This document shows, piece after piece, positions 26,505 to 35,068 of a stretch of DNA of 64,000 nucleotides. Both the position numbers and the translations under genes were made by a program. The DNA lies in the NCBI RefSeq assembly GCF_012396235.1, contig NZ_JAAXPA010000005.1, positions 62,001 through 126,000 on the forward strand. Direction: 5' to 3'. Below the pieces are notes generated by a model. It saw only the letters and a program-made list of their open reading frames with translations, was not told the DNA's origin and made no database searches. Numbering within the stretch: position 1 is the stretch's first letter; each line of letters starts with the position of its first letter. This DNA comes from Rhodococcus opacus (GTDB taxonomy: Bacteria; Actinomycetota; Actinomycetes; Mycobacteriales; Mycobacteriaceae).

Positions 26505-29090
26505 TCAGCTCCGCTCTGCGAGGGTTCGGGACTTCGAGTAGAAGGCGGCCGCGGCGATGGTCAGACCGCCGAGAAGCCACTGCTGCCAATACAGCGGCAG
26601 CCCGATGAACTGGACGACCGTGTTGATCTGGATCACCAGCACTGCGCCGAGGCAGGCTCCGATGAACGAGCCGCGCCCGCCGAAGATGGAGGCGCCGCCG
26701 AGGACCGCGGCACCGATGCTGGCGAGGGTGTAGCTGTCACCGATACTGGCGTTGCCGGTACCGGCCTGCGCCATGAGCAGCACGGCTGCCGGGACGATCA
26801 GCACCGAGCAGCTCACGTAGGCGGCCAGAGTGATCCACTTGGTGCGGACTCCGATGCGGTCAGCCGTGGCGTGCTGGGATCCGGTGGCTCGCAGTCGGAC
26901 ACCGAACATGGTGCGGTACATGGCGACTTCGAGAAGCACCGCCACGACGATTGCCACAACCAGCATGATCGGTACGAATCCGAGCTTGGTCGATGCGTAC
27001 GAGGTGAAGACTGGATCGATCTTGCCCGCGGGCAGCGGACGCAGGAGGTAGGCGATGCCCTGGATCGCGGTGTAGGTCACCAGTGTTGCGATCAACGGGT
27101 TGATCTTGACGACGACCGCCAGTGTCCAGTTCACCAGGCCGACAACCGCGGCGACGATCGCGAGGACGACCAGGCCGATGATCATGCCGATGGGTGTCTT
27201 GTACGCCGACAGCACGAATGAGCCGACAACGACGAGCAGACCGGCCAGTGGGCCCACCGACAGGTCGATGCCCCCGATCATCATCACCACCTGCTGTGCC
27301 ATCGCGAAGAACGCGAGGGTGGCCAGCAGCGGCAGGATCAGACCAAAGTTGCGTGACGTGAGGTAGAACTCGCTCTGGAGGATCGCGACGATCGCCAGCA
27401 GCACGGTGGCGAGCGCGAGAATCGCGGCGGGCGTCAGGTCGCTGCGGGAGATCTTCCGGCCGAGCGTGACCTTCCGCAGTGCCGTACCGACCCGGCTACG
27501 ACTACCGGTTGCGCTGAGCGCGGCCTGGGCGATGCCGTGCTCGGTCAGTTCGTCGCCGACGAGCTCCTTCGCGGCCTTCCCCCGGGAGAAGACGATGACC
27601 CGGTCACAGAGCTGCTCGAGTTCCGCCGCCGACGAGGAGAGCACGATGATCGCCGCCCCGCGCGCCGCCGCCTCTCGGAGGATGGTGTAGATCTCCTCCC
27701 GCGCACCGATGTCGACACCCTGGGTGGGCTCATCGGCGAGAATCACCGTGGACTCGGTCATCAGCACCCGGCTGAGCACGACCTTCTGCTGGTTTCCGCC
27801 CGAGAGGGTGGTGATGTCGACCTCGGGGGAGGGAGCCTTGACCCGCATCGACGCGAACGTCTCGGAAGTGGCCTTGCGCTCGCGCAGGCGTGAGAGGGCA
27901 CCAAAGCGGGTGAACCGCCCCAGCGAGGCCAGCGAGGCGTTCTCCCGAAGGCTCAGTCCCGGCAGGATGCCCTCGTTGTGCCGGTCGTGGGGGAGATAGG
28001 CGATCCCACCGGCCAGTGCGGTGGTCGGGCTCGACGTCCTGACCGGGCGGCCGTCGATCTCGACGGTGCCGTGGTTGCTGACCAGACCGCCGAGCGCGCG
28101 GAGCACCTCACGTTGGCCTTGTCCCTCGACACCGGCGAACCCGACGATTTCGCCGGCGCGTACCTGCAGGTGAAGGTCGTCGAAACCCTCGCCGGAGAAG
28201 TCGGTGATCTGTAGCAAGGTGTCACCGAGCCGGCTCGAGCGGGTGTCGGCCCGCGTGTGACCGCGCGTGAGTTCCCGGCCGACGACGAGGTTGACCACGT
28301 CCTGCTCGGTGACGTCGGCGCCGGTGAACGTGCCGACCAGCGCGCCGTCGCGCAGCACCGATACGGTGTGGGCGATCTGCTTGACCTCGTTGAGGCGGTG
28401 CGAGATGTAGACGACGGCACCGCCGGCCGCGATCAGCTCCGACACCAGCCGGAACAACTCCGCGACTGCAGGCGGTAGGAGGTGCTCGGTGGGCTCGTCG
28501 AGAACGATGACCTTCGGCTCCTCGGCCAGAGCCTTGGCGATTTCGACGACGAACCGCGCGTCCGGCTGCAACTCGCGCACCGGAGTGCGTGGATCGATCG
28601 ACGCCACGTTGCTCCACCGCGCGAGGATGCCTTCTGCCCAGCTGACCTGGTCCCCGACGGATGGGCGTAGTTCCTCGGGCATGCTCAGGCGCATGTTCTC
28701 GGCGACCGTCAGGTCCGGAAGGAGGGCTGGTTCCTGGTAGACGATGGCCAACCCCTGTTCGCGGCACCACGCCGGGGACGGGTCGGCGGCGGCGACGCCA
28801 CCGATCTCCACCGTCCCCGAATCGGCGGTGATCGAACCGGCCGCAATGCCGACGAGCGTGGACTTGCCGGCGCCGTTCTGGCCGACCAGCGCATGAACCT
28901 CGCCGCGCCGGACCGTCAGCGAGACGTTCTTGATTGCGTGCACGCCCGGGTACTTCTTGTCCACCGCTTCGAGCCGGAGAACGACGTCCTGATCGGGCAC
29001 TTCGTGAACGGGACTTTCCTGAACCTGTACGTCACTCACGTACATCACATCCTCGACAATGTCTTGCTGAGTCATAGTTGACCACTCCAT
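26505..29090 (-). CDS. Fused sugar-type ABC ATPase (two NBDs) and permease
   Basis: 861 residues combining what are usually two proteins, RbsA-like and RbsC-like. First NBD: Walker A GQNGAGKST at about 70-78, Walker B VIVLDEPTEHL, but its signature position reads RELQPDARF instead of an LSxxQ motif. Second NBD: degenerate Walker A (GVEGQGQRE, usual in this family), intact LSGGNQQK and ADEPTQGVD. Residues about 540-861 form an RbsC-type permease with MMIGGIDLSVGPLAG and AVLGGASIFGGRG. Start may be the ATG at 29090 or the one at 29075. Downstream of the binding protein (18-bp gap), so the importer is complete: binding protein, fused protein, second permease. Confidence 0.9.
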   Translation of the reverse strand: MEWSTMTQQDIVEDVMYVSDVQVQESPVHEVPDQDVVLRLEAVDKKYPGVHAIKNVSLTVRRGEVHALVGQNGAGKSTLVGIAAGSITADSGTVEIGGVAAADPSPAWCREQGLAIVYQEPALLPDLTVAENMRLSMPEELRPSVGDQVSWAEGILARWSNVASIDPRTPVRELQPDARFVVEIAKALAEEPKVIVLDEPTEHLLPPAVAELFRLVSELIAAGGAVVYISHRLNEVKQIAHTVSVLRDGALVGTFTGADVTEQDVVNLVVGRELTRGHTRADTRSSRLGDTLLQITDFSGEGFDDLHLQVRAGEIVGFAGVEGQGQREVLRALGGLVSNHGTVEIDGRPVRTSSPTTALAGGIAYLPHDRHNEGILPGLSLRENASLASLGRFTRFGALSRLRERKATSETFASMRVKAPSPEVDITTLSGGNQQKVVLSRVLMTESTVILADEPTQGVDIGAREEIYTILREAAARGAAIIVLSSSAAELEQLCDRVIVFSRGKAAKELVGDELTEHGIAQAALSATGSRSRVGTALRKVTLGRKISRSDLTPAAILALATVLLAIVAILQSEFYLTSRNFGLILPLLATLAFFAMAQQVVMMIGGIDLSVGPLAGLLVVVGSFVLSAYKTPIGMIIGLVVLAIVAAVVGLVNWTLAVVVKINPLIATLVTYTAIQGIAYLLRPLPAGKIDPVFTSYASTKLGFVPIMLVVAIVVAVLLEVAMYRTMFGVRLRATGSQHATADRIGVRTKWITLAAYVSCSVLIVPAAVLLMAQAGTGNASIGDSYTLASIGAAVLGGASIFGGRGSFIGACLGAVLVIQINTVVQFIGLPLYWQQWLLGGLTIAAAAFYSKSRTLAERS

Positions 29091-29108
29091 ATCCCTGGCG
29101 CCCAGCCG

Positions 29109-30233
29109 CTACTGGAAGACGGCCGAGAGCTGCTCGGGCGAGAGCGCCGAGGACAGGTCGGCGTCCGGCGGCAGATCCTCGCGGCAGGTCGGGAGCTTGC
29201 CGCCCAGGGTGTCGACGAACGTGGGCAGTTCGAAGTTCTCCGGCTCGTTGTCGGGCCGGCCGTTGAGTGCGGCGAGCGCCTTGCGGGCTGCGATGCGTAC
29301 GACGGTCGTGGTGCCGTCGAGGGTCAACAACTGAAAGCCGGGGTTGGCCTCGTGGTGCTGCAGCCACATGCACCCGAGTTCGTTGTCGGTAGCGGAGGTG
29401 GCCAGCGGCGGGATCGGCCGACCGGCGTTGATGAAGGCGCGCAGTCCACCTTTCGATGCGACACCGTAATCCGATGCCAGGGCGTCGATCTCGGGGTACT
29501 TGGTCAATGCGCCGGCCATGGCGCGCTGTTCGTATGCCGCGTCCCAGCTCGAGGGCTGCGGCTCGTTGGTCAGCGGGGTGAAGGGATCACCGAGCTCCTT
29601 GGAGGTCTCGTTGATTCCGTCCCACAGGGCGACCGTCGAGGGGCTTCCGCCCGGTAGTCCACCGCTGAAGAGCAGTTTGCTGCCCGGCTGGACCTGGCCG
29701 CCCAGCCACTTGGCCATCGTGTCGCCCTCGACGTCGAAGTTGTACTGGACGTAGCCGTCGTAGTCGACACCGACCTCACCGCCGGGATCGGCGATGTAGG
29801 GGACGACGACCACGCCGGCGTCATGGGCGTTCTTCAGGGCGCTGAGGGCCTGGCTGCCGAAGTCGTCGTACGTGACGATCGCATCGAAACCCTGTGCGGT
29901 GTAAGAATTGATCGCGGTGATGTACTTCTGCAGATCGTTGTCGGCCTGGGTGTACTCGAGGGTCACGTTGGGGCAGGCGGAGAGTTCGTCGGTGAGTTCG
30001 GCCTGCGTGATCTTGCGCCACGAGTTGGCGCCGAATCCGGCGACGTGCGCGATCTTGAGTGGCTGGTCACCACAGAGCTGCTCGACCGGCAGGGCCTGGC
30101 CGCCGTCGCTCGTCGAACCTCCTGAGCTGCCACCCGATTCTGCCGGAGCACTGGCCGTGCATGCCGCGACGCTGAGGACTGCGCTGAGGGCAACTCCGGC
30201 AAGGGCTGCGCGACGACAAGACAGAGCGTTCAT
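29109..30233 (-). CDS. Sugar-type ABC substrate-binding lipoprotein
   Basis: 374 residues with a lipoprotein signal: two Arg, a hydrophobic stretch and Cys at residue 25 (SVAAC), then a Ser/Gly-rich linker and a periplasmic-binding-protein fold (IAHVAGFGANSWRKITQ, then DAIVTYDDFGSQALSALKNAHDAGV). First gene of the operon that continues to 22401. The operator copy H (30260-30281) is 27 bp upstream of the start and would sit on the promoter or leader. It determines what the importer takes up, so it is the best protein for ligand testing. Confidence 0.9.
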   Translation of the reverse strand: MNALSCRRAALAGVALSAVLSVAACTASAPAESGGSSGGSTSDGGQALPVEQLCGDQPLKIAHVAGFGANSWRKITQAELTDELSACPNVTLEYTQADNDLQKYITAINSYTAQGFDAIVTYDDFGSQALSALKNAHDAGVVVVPYIADPGGEVGVDYDGYVQYNFDVEGDTMAKWLGGQVQPGSKLLFSGGLPGGSPSTVALWDGINETSKELGDPFTPLTNEPQPSSWDAAYEQRAMAGALTKYPEIDALASDYGVASKGGLRAFINAGRPIPPLATSATDNELGCMWLQHHEANPGFQLLTLDGTTTVVRIAARKALAALNGRPDNEPENFELPTFVDTLGGKLPTCREDLPPDADLSSALSPEQLSAVFQ

Positions 30234-30259
30234 GGATTTTCCTTCTTCTGCCAGACACA

Positions 30260-30281
30260 GACGAACGTTTGCTCGTTTGTT
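30260..30281. promoter_or_regulatory. Strong regulon operator, site H (ABC/SDR/LLM operon)
   Basis: GACGAACG-TTTGCT-CGTTTGTT: right arm identical to the reference and left arm 6 of 8. It precedes the eight-gene minus-strand operon. Confidence 0.75.
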
Positions 30282-30290
30282 TGTATTGTG

Positions 30291-30557
30291 GCGTAGAGCA
30301 CAGCATCCGTCAACGGGTGATCTACGGCATGCCGCTACCTGGACGATTGGGTATTTCGCGGCCGTCGCACGCCGACAGGGCAGTGCCGCACGTGACGCGC
30401 CCTCATCGTCGACGCACCAACCCTGTTGCGTCGGTGGGTAACCGCACGTGTGCTCGCTGCCGTGGGGTTCGGTGTCGCGCGAACACTGGGGGTGGGAACC
30501 GAGGTGCGCGATCTGGGGCCGCAGGGCTCGAAGGACGCTCGCGAAGCAACGGCCACT
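30291..30557. other. Non-coding gap between two minus-strand operons
   Basis: No supported gene. The left end carries the promoter of the ABC operon; the rest shows no motif I can identify. Confidence 0.5.
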
Positions 30558-30590
30558 AGCCCTTCCGGTCCGTGACGGACTGGAAGGGCT
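30558..30590 (-). terminator. Hairpin ending the CitE/MaoC/FAH operon
   Basis: AGCCCTTCC (30558-30566) pairs with GGAAGGGCT (30582-30590); an inner GTCCG/CGGAC stem extends it. It is 36 bp past the stop at 30627. Confidence 0.75.
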
Positions 30591-30626
30591 GGGCCGTGCC
30601 GTATTCGATTGTGGAGCGCGGAGGGG

Positions 30627-31463
30627 TCAGCCGACCGGGACCGGGGCGGCAACGCACACGGTGTTGCGCAGCGTGCCCAGGCCGGTGATCTCCGTGGTGA
30701 GTGTCTGGCCGTCAGACAGATGCGTTCCGGTCGGGTGGCCGACCCCGCCGGGAGTTCCGGTCAAGATCACGTCCCCGGCCTGCAGGGTGACGATGTGGGA
30801 GATGTACTCGATCAACCGGGCCGGGGTGAACACCAGGTCGCCGGTCAAGTCCGACTGGACGGTGGCACCGTCGACGAGAGTGTTCAGGGTGGCACCGAGC
30901 GAAAACTCGTCCGGGGTCACCAGCGTCGGACCGAGCGGGCACGTTCCCTCGAACGTCTTGCCCTGCAGCCACTGTTGAGTCCGATATTGGTAGTCGCGCA
31001 TGGTGACATCGTTGGCGACCGCGAAGCCGGCGATGTACTCGCCGGCGTCGGCGGCCTGCACCGATCTCGCCTTCTTGCCGATGACGACGGCGAGCTCCCC
31101 TTCCCAGTCGACCTGCTGATCGGCGTAGGCCGGGACGTGGATGTCGTCGTAGGCGCCGATGAGCGCTTCGGGGAACTTGGCAAACAAGGTCGGGTAGCGG
31201 GGGAGTTCGCGTCCCATCTCCTCGATGTGGTTCGCATAGTTCAGGCCCACGCACACGATCTTCGTCGGGTGCGTGACCACGGGGGCGTACTCCACGGCAC
31301 CGAGGTCGACAACCTGCCCGGAGGCCTCGGTGGCGATGCGGTGCCAGTGCGGGTCGCGTAGCAGATCCGAGAGGCTGGGATAGGGCTCGATCAGCACCGC
31401 GTTTCCGCCGTCGATCCGTGCGGCGGCGGTCGATCCCTCCACACGCAGCGTGGCCAGTTTCAT
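30627..31463 (-). CDS. Fumarylacetoacetate hydrolase-family protein
   Basis: 278 residues of the FAH/HpaG-type fold. Metal ligands are seen in the expected order: GLNYANHIEEMG, the acidic EGELAVVIGK strand, NDVTMRDYQ, KTFEGTCPLGP and ILTGTPGGVG. Such enzymes hydrolyse C-C bonds in 1,3-diketones, decarboxylate oxaloacetate-like acids, hydrate or isomerise. Its ATG overlaps the MaoC stop (ATGA), and the operon order is CitE, MaoC, FAH. In this context it could open or cleave a diketo or acylpyruvate intermediate. Reaction not determinable. Confidence 0.88.
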   Translation of the reverse strand: MKLATLRVEGSTAAARIDGGNAVLIEPYPSLSDLLRDPHWHRIATEASGQVVDLGAVEYAPVVTHPTKIVCVGLNYANHIEEMGRELPRYPTLFAKFPEALIGAYDDIHVPAYADQQVDWEGELAVVIGKKARSVQAADAGEYIAGFAVANDVTMRDYQYRTQQWLQGKTFEGTCPLGPTLVTPDEFSLGATLNTLVDGATVQSDLTGDLVFTPARLIEYISHIVTLQAGDVILTGTPGGVGHPTGTHLSDGQTLTTEITGLGTLRNTVCVAAPVPVG

Positions 31464-31927
31464 GAGACGGCGACCTCGGCGGGCTTCTTGAGCATCAGAC
31501 CGGATCGCTGGACGCGGCAGACCAGTTTGTCGTTCTGGTTGAAACCGCGGTGCTCGAAGCGCACGATGCCGGTATCCGGGCGGGACTTCGACTCGCGGCG
31601 CGACAGAATCTCGGTTTCCACGCGCAGGGTGTCGCCGATCAGTACCGGCGCGGGGAAGGCGATCTCCTCGAACCCGAGGTTGCCCAGCGTCGTTCCGAGA
31701 GTCGTTTCCTGCACCGGAATACCGACGACGACGCCGAGGGTGAAGACGCTGTTGACGATGCGCTCGCCGTACATGCTGTCCTTGGCGAACTCGGCATCGA
31801 GGTGCAGCGGCTGCACGTTCATCGTGAGCGTCGTGAACAGCAGGTTGTCCGTTTCGGTCACTGTACGGGTCACCGCGTGCTTGATGGTGAGCTCCGGCTC
31901 GAGTTCTTCGAAATACAATCCACTCAT
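31460..31927 (-). CDS. MaoC-family hydratase
   Basis: 155-residue single-hotdog enoyl-CoA hydratase type: the hydratase-2 segment is LLFTTLTMNVQPLHLDAEFA with Asp and His at the catalytic positions, then ERIVNSVFTLGVVVG and the APVLIGDTLRVETEI strand. Coupled to the FAH gene and 39 bp after CitE. Hydratase next to a CitE lyase is the arrangement of mesaconyl- or itaconyl-CoA hydration followed by lyase cleavage, but other branched enoyl-CoAs fit too. It is a different protein from the divergent MaoC at 33141. Confidence 0.87.
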   Translation of the reverse strand: MSGLYFEELEPELTIKHAVTRTVTETDNLLFTTLTMNVQPLHLDAEFAKDSMYGERIVNSVFTLGVVVGIPVQETTLGTTLGNLGFEEIAFPAPVLIGDTLRVETEILSRRESKSRPDTGIVRFEHRGFNQNDKLVCRVQRSGLMLKKPAEVAVS

Positions 31928-31966
31928 TTTAGGGTCCTCAAGGGTTCGGTCGGTCGGGTGATGGGG

Positions 31967-32857
31967 TCAGCGCGACTGGATGGTTTCGGCAAGGGCAACC
32001 ACGCCGCGAGCGGTCTTGACGTGGGCGATGTCGACGTGTTCGCCCTCGAACAGTGCCGCCGCTTGCCCGTTCGCCTGGGCCTGTTCGAAGGCCTCGATCA
32101 TGCGGCGAAAGCGGTCGACGATTTTCGGGTCCGGCGCATAGACGTCGTTGACCGTCTCGATGTGCGAGGGATGGATAAGCACCTGCCCGGTAAAGCCCAG
32201 TCGCCGGTTGCCTTCGGCGAACCGGCGCAGCCCGTCCAGGTCGGAGATCTCCTGCCACAGTCCCACGATCGGATGGGCCAACCCGGCGGCGCGGCAGGCG
32301 AGCACGGCCTTGCTGCGGTAATGCAGGGTTTCCAGGCCCTCGGCGGTCCACTCGAAACCGACCTCACGCGAGACATCGGCATCGCGAGCCGCCGCGACCA
32401 TCAGCGATGCGACCCGGGGATGGGCCGCCGCGATCGACTCGCAGTTCACCAGCGACTTCGCGGTTTCGAGAGTGGGGATCACCTCGACGCTGCCACGGAT
32501 CAGGGCGGCCTCGATCTCGAAGTGCTCGAGCAACGCGGCGAAGTCGAGGACCTCACGGGCTCCGTACACCTTCGGCAACAGCAACCCGTCGAGTCCCGCG
32601 CGCACCACGGCCGCGAGATCTCGGCCGAAATGGTCTGTGTCGAGTGGGTTCGGGCGCACCAGCACCGTCACATCCGGATGGTCACGGCGCAGGGCGTCGA
32701 TCGTCTCGGCTGCCATTGCGCGGGCATCCGCCTTGCTCGGCTCGGGAACCGAGTCCTCGAGATCGAGGATCACGGCGTCGGCACCGGCGCGCACAGCTTT
32801 CTGTGCCCAGCCCTCACGATGAGCCGGCACGAACTGGAGAGAACGTAGGGGTCGCAT
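31967..32857 (-). CDS. CitE-like acyl-CoA lyase
   Basis: 296 residues of the HpcH/HpaI/CitE family. Active-site features are AVILDLEDSVPEPSKADAR, RPNPLDT, VEVIPTLETAKSL and the C-terminal GQVLIHPSHIETVN. Members cleave citryl-, malyl-, citramalyl- or other 3-hydroxyacyl-CoAs to acetyl-/propionyl-CoA plus an oxoacid. The ATG at 32857 has GAGGAAG upstream; a longer frame to 32950 has none. First gene of its operon; promoter region shared with the divergent MaoC gene contains site I. A second CitE is at 51893 in another operon. Likely the terminal C-C cleavage step of the regulon. Confidence 0.87.
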   Translation of the reverse strand: MRPLRSLQFVPAHREGWAQKAVRAGADAVILDLEDSVPEPSKADARAMAAETIDALRRDHPDVTVLVRPNPLDTDHFGRDLAAVVRAGLDGLLLPKVYGAREVLDFAALLEHFEIEAALIRGSVEVIPTLETAKSLVNCESIAAAHPRVASLMVAAARDADVSREVGFEWTAEGLETLHYRSKAVLACRAAGLAHPIVGLWQEISDLDGLRRFAEGNRRLGFTGQVLIHPSHIETVNDVYAPDPKIVDRFRRMIEAFEQAQANGQAAALFEGEHVDIAHVKTARGVVALAETIQSR

Positions 32858-33085
32858 TACTTCCTCACTCGATAGGGCACCGCCGGTGCGGCGACGACAC
32901 AGGCTCCCCGCAAATTCCCGGGGGAGACTGACGGTCGCCGCCTCGGCCACTCGGCCGTATCCGAACCCGCCGCGGACGCGGCGCGATATTTCGTGGTGTG
33001 CGGCATTTCGTCACATCCAGACTTCGTGGTGCAAGGCTTTGACCAAATGATTGACCAGCGGGTTGGTGGCCCGTACTGTTAAACG

Positions 33086-33107
33086 AACAATCGCTCGTAC
33101 GTTAACA
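33086..33107. promoter_or_regulatory. Candidate regulon operator, site I (divergent CitE / MaoC)
   Basis: AACAATCG-CTCGTA-CGTTAACA; 34 bp before the plus-strand MaoC start and 229 bp from the CitE start. Confidence 0.6.
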
Positions 33108-33140
33108 CGGCCGGCGGCGCCGGCGCTATGAGGAGTTTCG

Positions 33141-33638
33141 ATGACAATCAACGACGTCAGTACTGCCACACGAGTGATCGGGCAGCCTGATCGCTGGTGG
33201 GAGGACCTCGACCTGGGGGACGTACTCCGGGGTCCCGGTATGACCGTCACCGATGCGCACCTGGTGCAGTGGGCCGGCCTGACCTGCGACATCGTCTCGC
33301 TGCACCTCGACGAGGAGTACGCCGCCGGCACCCAGTTCGGGCAGCGGATCGCGCACGGGCCGTTCACGCTCTCGCTCGCCCTGGGGCTGGCGACTCAGAC
33401 CGGCTACTTCAACAACGTCGTCGCCTGGCTCGGCCTCGACGAGGTGCGCGCCTTGCGTCCCGTGCTCATCGGCGACACCCTGCATCCCGAAGCCGAGCTC
33501 ATTGCCGCCCGCCCGACGAAGAAGCCCGACCAGGGCATCTGGTCCTTCGCCTACAGCGCTCTCAATCAGCGAGGCGAAGCCGTGATGACCTTCCGGAGCA
33601 GCTTCATGATCCGCCGGCGCCCCGAGCCGCTTCGCTGA
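33141..33638 (+). CDS. MaoC-like dehydratase
   Basis: 165 residues, hotdog fold. The N-part is GDVLRGPGMTVTDAHLVQWAGLTCDIVSLHLDEEYA, with the catalytic Asp and His region, followed by RIAHGPFTLSLALGLA and RPVLIGDTLHPEAELI. GAGGAG lies 7 bases before the ATG. It faces the CitE operon across site I and is followed by a cupin. Together with the MaoC at 31460 the regulon has two hydratases, which may act on two successive enoyl-CoAs. Confidence 0.85.
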   Translation: MTINDVSTATRVIGQPDRWWEDLDLGDVLRGPGMTVTDAHLVQWAGLTCDIVSLHLDEEYAAGTQFGQRIAHGPFTLSLALGLATQTGYFNNVVAWLGLDEVRALRPVLIGDTLHPEAELIAARPTKKPDQGIWSFAYSALNQRGEAVMTFRSSFMIRRRPEPLR

Positions 33639-33703
33639 CGCGTGCAGTCGTCGGAGCGTGACCGTCGCGCACTCTTGTGCGATCGAGGGTGCGCTCGTAC
33701 CCT

Positions 33704-33725
33704 CGCCTACAGGCGAACGTTTGTT
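33704..33725. promoter_or_regulatory. Candidate regulon operator, site J (cupin)
   Basis: CGCCTACA-GGCGAA-CGTTTGTT: the right half is identical to the reference arm, the left is poor; 18 bp before the cupin start, so it would overlap the leader. Confidence 0.5.
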
Positions 33726-33743
33726 CTTTGAAAGGAATCGAGC

Positions 33744-34190
33744 ATGGCTGAGCACGACAAGCCGGTAGTAACTCGCAAGGGAGAGGAAGCGCAGAACACG
33801 GGCCAATCCGGTGGTGCCGTGCGTGTCTCCGGGGTCAGCGTCCAGCACACGCCGGCGACGAAGATCTGGTTCGGGAAGGTCTTCAACGAGCCCGGATATC
33901 GGTCACTGCCGCATCATCACGGTGAGGCCGAAACCGGCGGCTACGTTCTCACCGGCAAGGCGCGAATCTACTTCGGCGAGAACTTCAGCGAGTACATCGA
34001 CATGTCCGAAGGGGACTTCGTCTTCGTCCCACCCTTCATGCCGCACGTCGAAGCCAACATGAGCACCACCGACGAACTCATCTGGCTCACCACCCGCACG
34101 CCCGAGAACATCGTCGTCAACCTGCCCGAGGTCGACGACACCACCCTCGCCGGATATGTCCGGGTCGGTACTCACGCCGAGGCGCACTGA
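33744..34190 (+). CDS. Cupin-domain protein
   Basis: 148 residues with a complete cupin: motif 1 SLPHHHGEAETGGYVLTGKARIYF gives three His and a Glu, motif 2 FVFVPPFMPHVEAN gives the last His. AAAGGA precedes the ATG. Metal-binding pattern is cleaner than in the cupin at 17324, making an enzymatic (dioxygenase, isomerase) role credible; a sensor role is the alternative. It has its own operator half-site. Confidence 0.8.
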   Translation: MAEHDKPVVTRKGEEAQNTGQSGGAVRVSGVSVQHTPATKIWFGKVFNEPGYRSLPHHHGEAETGGYVLTGKARIYFGENFSEYIDMSEGDFVFVPPFMPHVEANMSTTDELIWLTTRTPENIVVNLPEVDDTTLAGYVRVGTHAEAH

Positions 34191-34356
34191 CTTTCCCGTC
34201 ATCGCCTCATCCGCAGGCATCTTTCGCTGCGGCTCAATCTTTCCACCCACGGAAGTCCTCCGGTCGAATCACGGCTGGGGGGCTTCGGTGTGTCGGGAGG
34301 CGGAACGCATATCGGCCGTTCGGTGTGCCGAGACGGGGGCAACCTGGGGAGAAGTG

Positions 34357-34740
34357 TCAGCGCGCGGCGGTGCCGGTTGTCATCTTCCCGACCGCCGCAG
34401 TGCGATTGTTCACCGACATCTTGCGCAGGATATTGCTGACGTGAAACCGGACCGTGTTCCTCGAAATGTACAGGTCACGACCGATTTCGGCGTTCGACGC
34501 ACCATCGGCGATCATGCCCAATATCTCGTGCTCGCGACCGGTCAACGGCTGGTCGTGATCCGAAGGGCATGCGGTATCCGCGCGGGCCGTGAGACCGGCG
34601 TGAACACACGGATTAGCGTGGACGTCGGAGAGGAGGACCCTCTCCAGCGCCGATGCGGCGCGAAGACGTGCCGCCCGGTCGGTCACGTGCTGAGAGCGAA
34701 GCACGTCGAGGATTCGGCCCAGCTCGGCGTACATCGTCAT
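34357..34740 (-). CDS. LuxR-type HTH protein
   Basis: About 127 residues. The last 60 form a LuxR/FixJ DNA-binding domain: [43 protein letters not shown]. The N-terminal part has no receiver or ligand domain that I recognise. The start is uncertain: the ATG at 34740 has GGAGG 11 bases upstream, the ATG at 34773 is weaker, and the longest frame (34926) would span site K. It is preceded by site K, so it may be a second-tier regulator of the island. Proximity to the PknK-like kinase, which belongs to the same regulatory world (MalT/LuxR), may be coincidental. Confidence 0.75.
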   Translation of the reverse strand: MTMYAELGRILDVLRSQHVTDRAARLRAASALERVLLSDVHANPCVHAGLTARADTACPSDHDQPLTGREHEILGMIADGASNAEIGRDLYISRNTVRFHVSNILRKMSVNNRTAAVGKMTTGTAAR

Positions 34741-34876
34741 CGATTCCCCAACCTCCGGGTCCCACCGAGCCATGGACGTCCCGACGCGGATTTCGAGACC
34801 TGCTGAAACTCGGCCTGAAATGGTTGGCCGGCAGGGGATCTTTGCCAACCGCCAGGTAGGGTCATAGGCTAAAGCG

Positions 34877-34898
34877 AACAAACACTCGTAAGTGTAAG
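34877..34898. promoter_or_regulatory. Candidate regulon operator, site K (LuxR-type gene)
   Basis: AACAAACA-CTCGTA-AGTGTAAG: seven of eight left-arm bases match; the right arm is weak. The spacer CTCGTA equals that of site I. Confidence 0.5.
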
Positions 34899-35027
34899 CG
34901 AGTGTCGGGCACCGTAGCAACTTCACTGAAAGAAGCGGTTCCGAGGACGGGTTCGAGCGCGACGCCGCCGAAGCAGTTGCGCCGATTTCACCACCTCAGT
35001 CGAGCTACTCGCCGAGACCCGGAATCC

Positions 35028-35056
35028 GGCCGGGCCGGAGGAACTCCGGCCCGGCC
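35028..35056 (-). terminator. Hairpin after the classical Old Yellow Enzyme gene
   Basis: GGCCGGGCCGGAG (35028-35040) and CTCCGGCCCGGCC (35044-35056) pair perfectly around a GAA loop, 12 bp past the stop at 35069. Confidence 0.85.
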
Positions 35057-35068
35057 CGCCCAAGGGTG

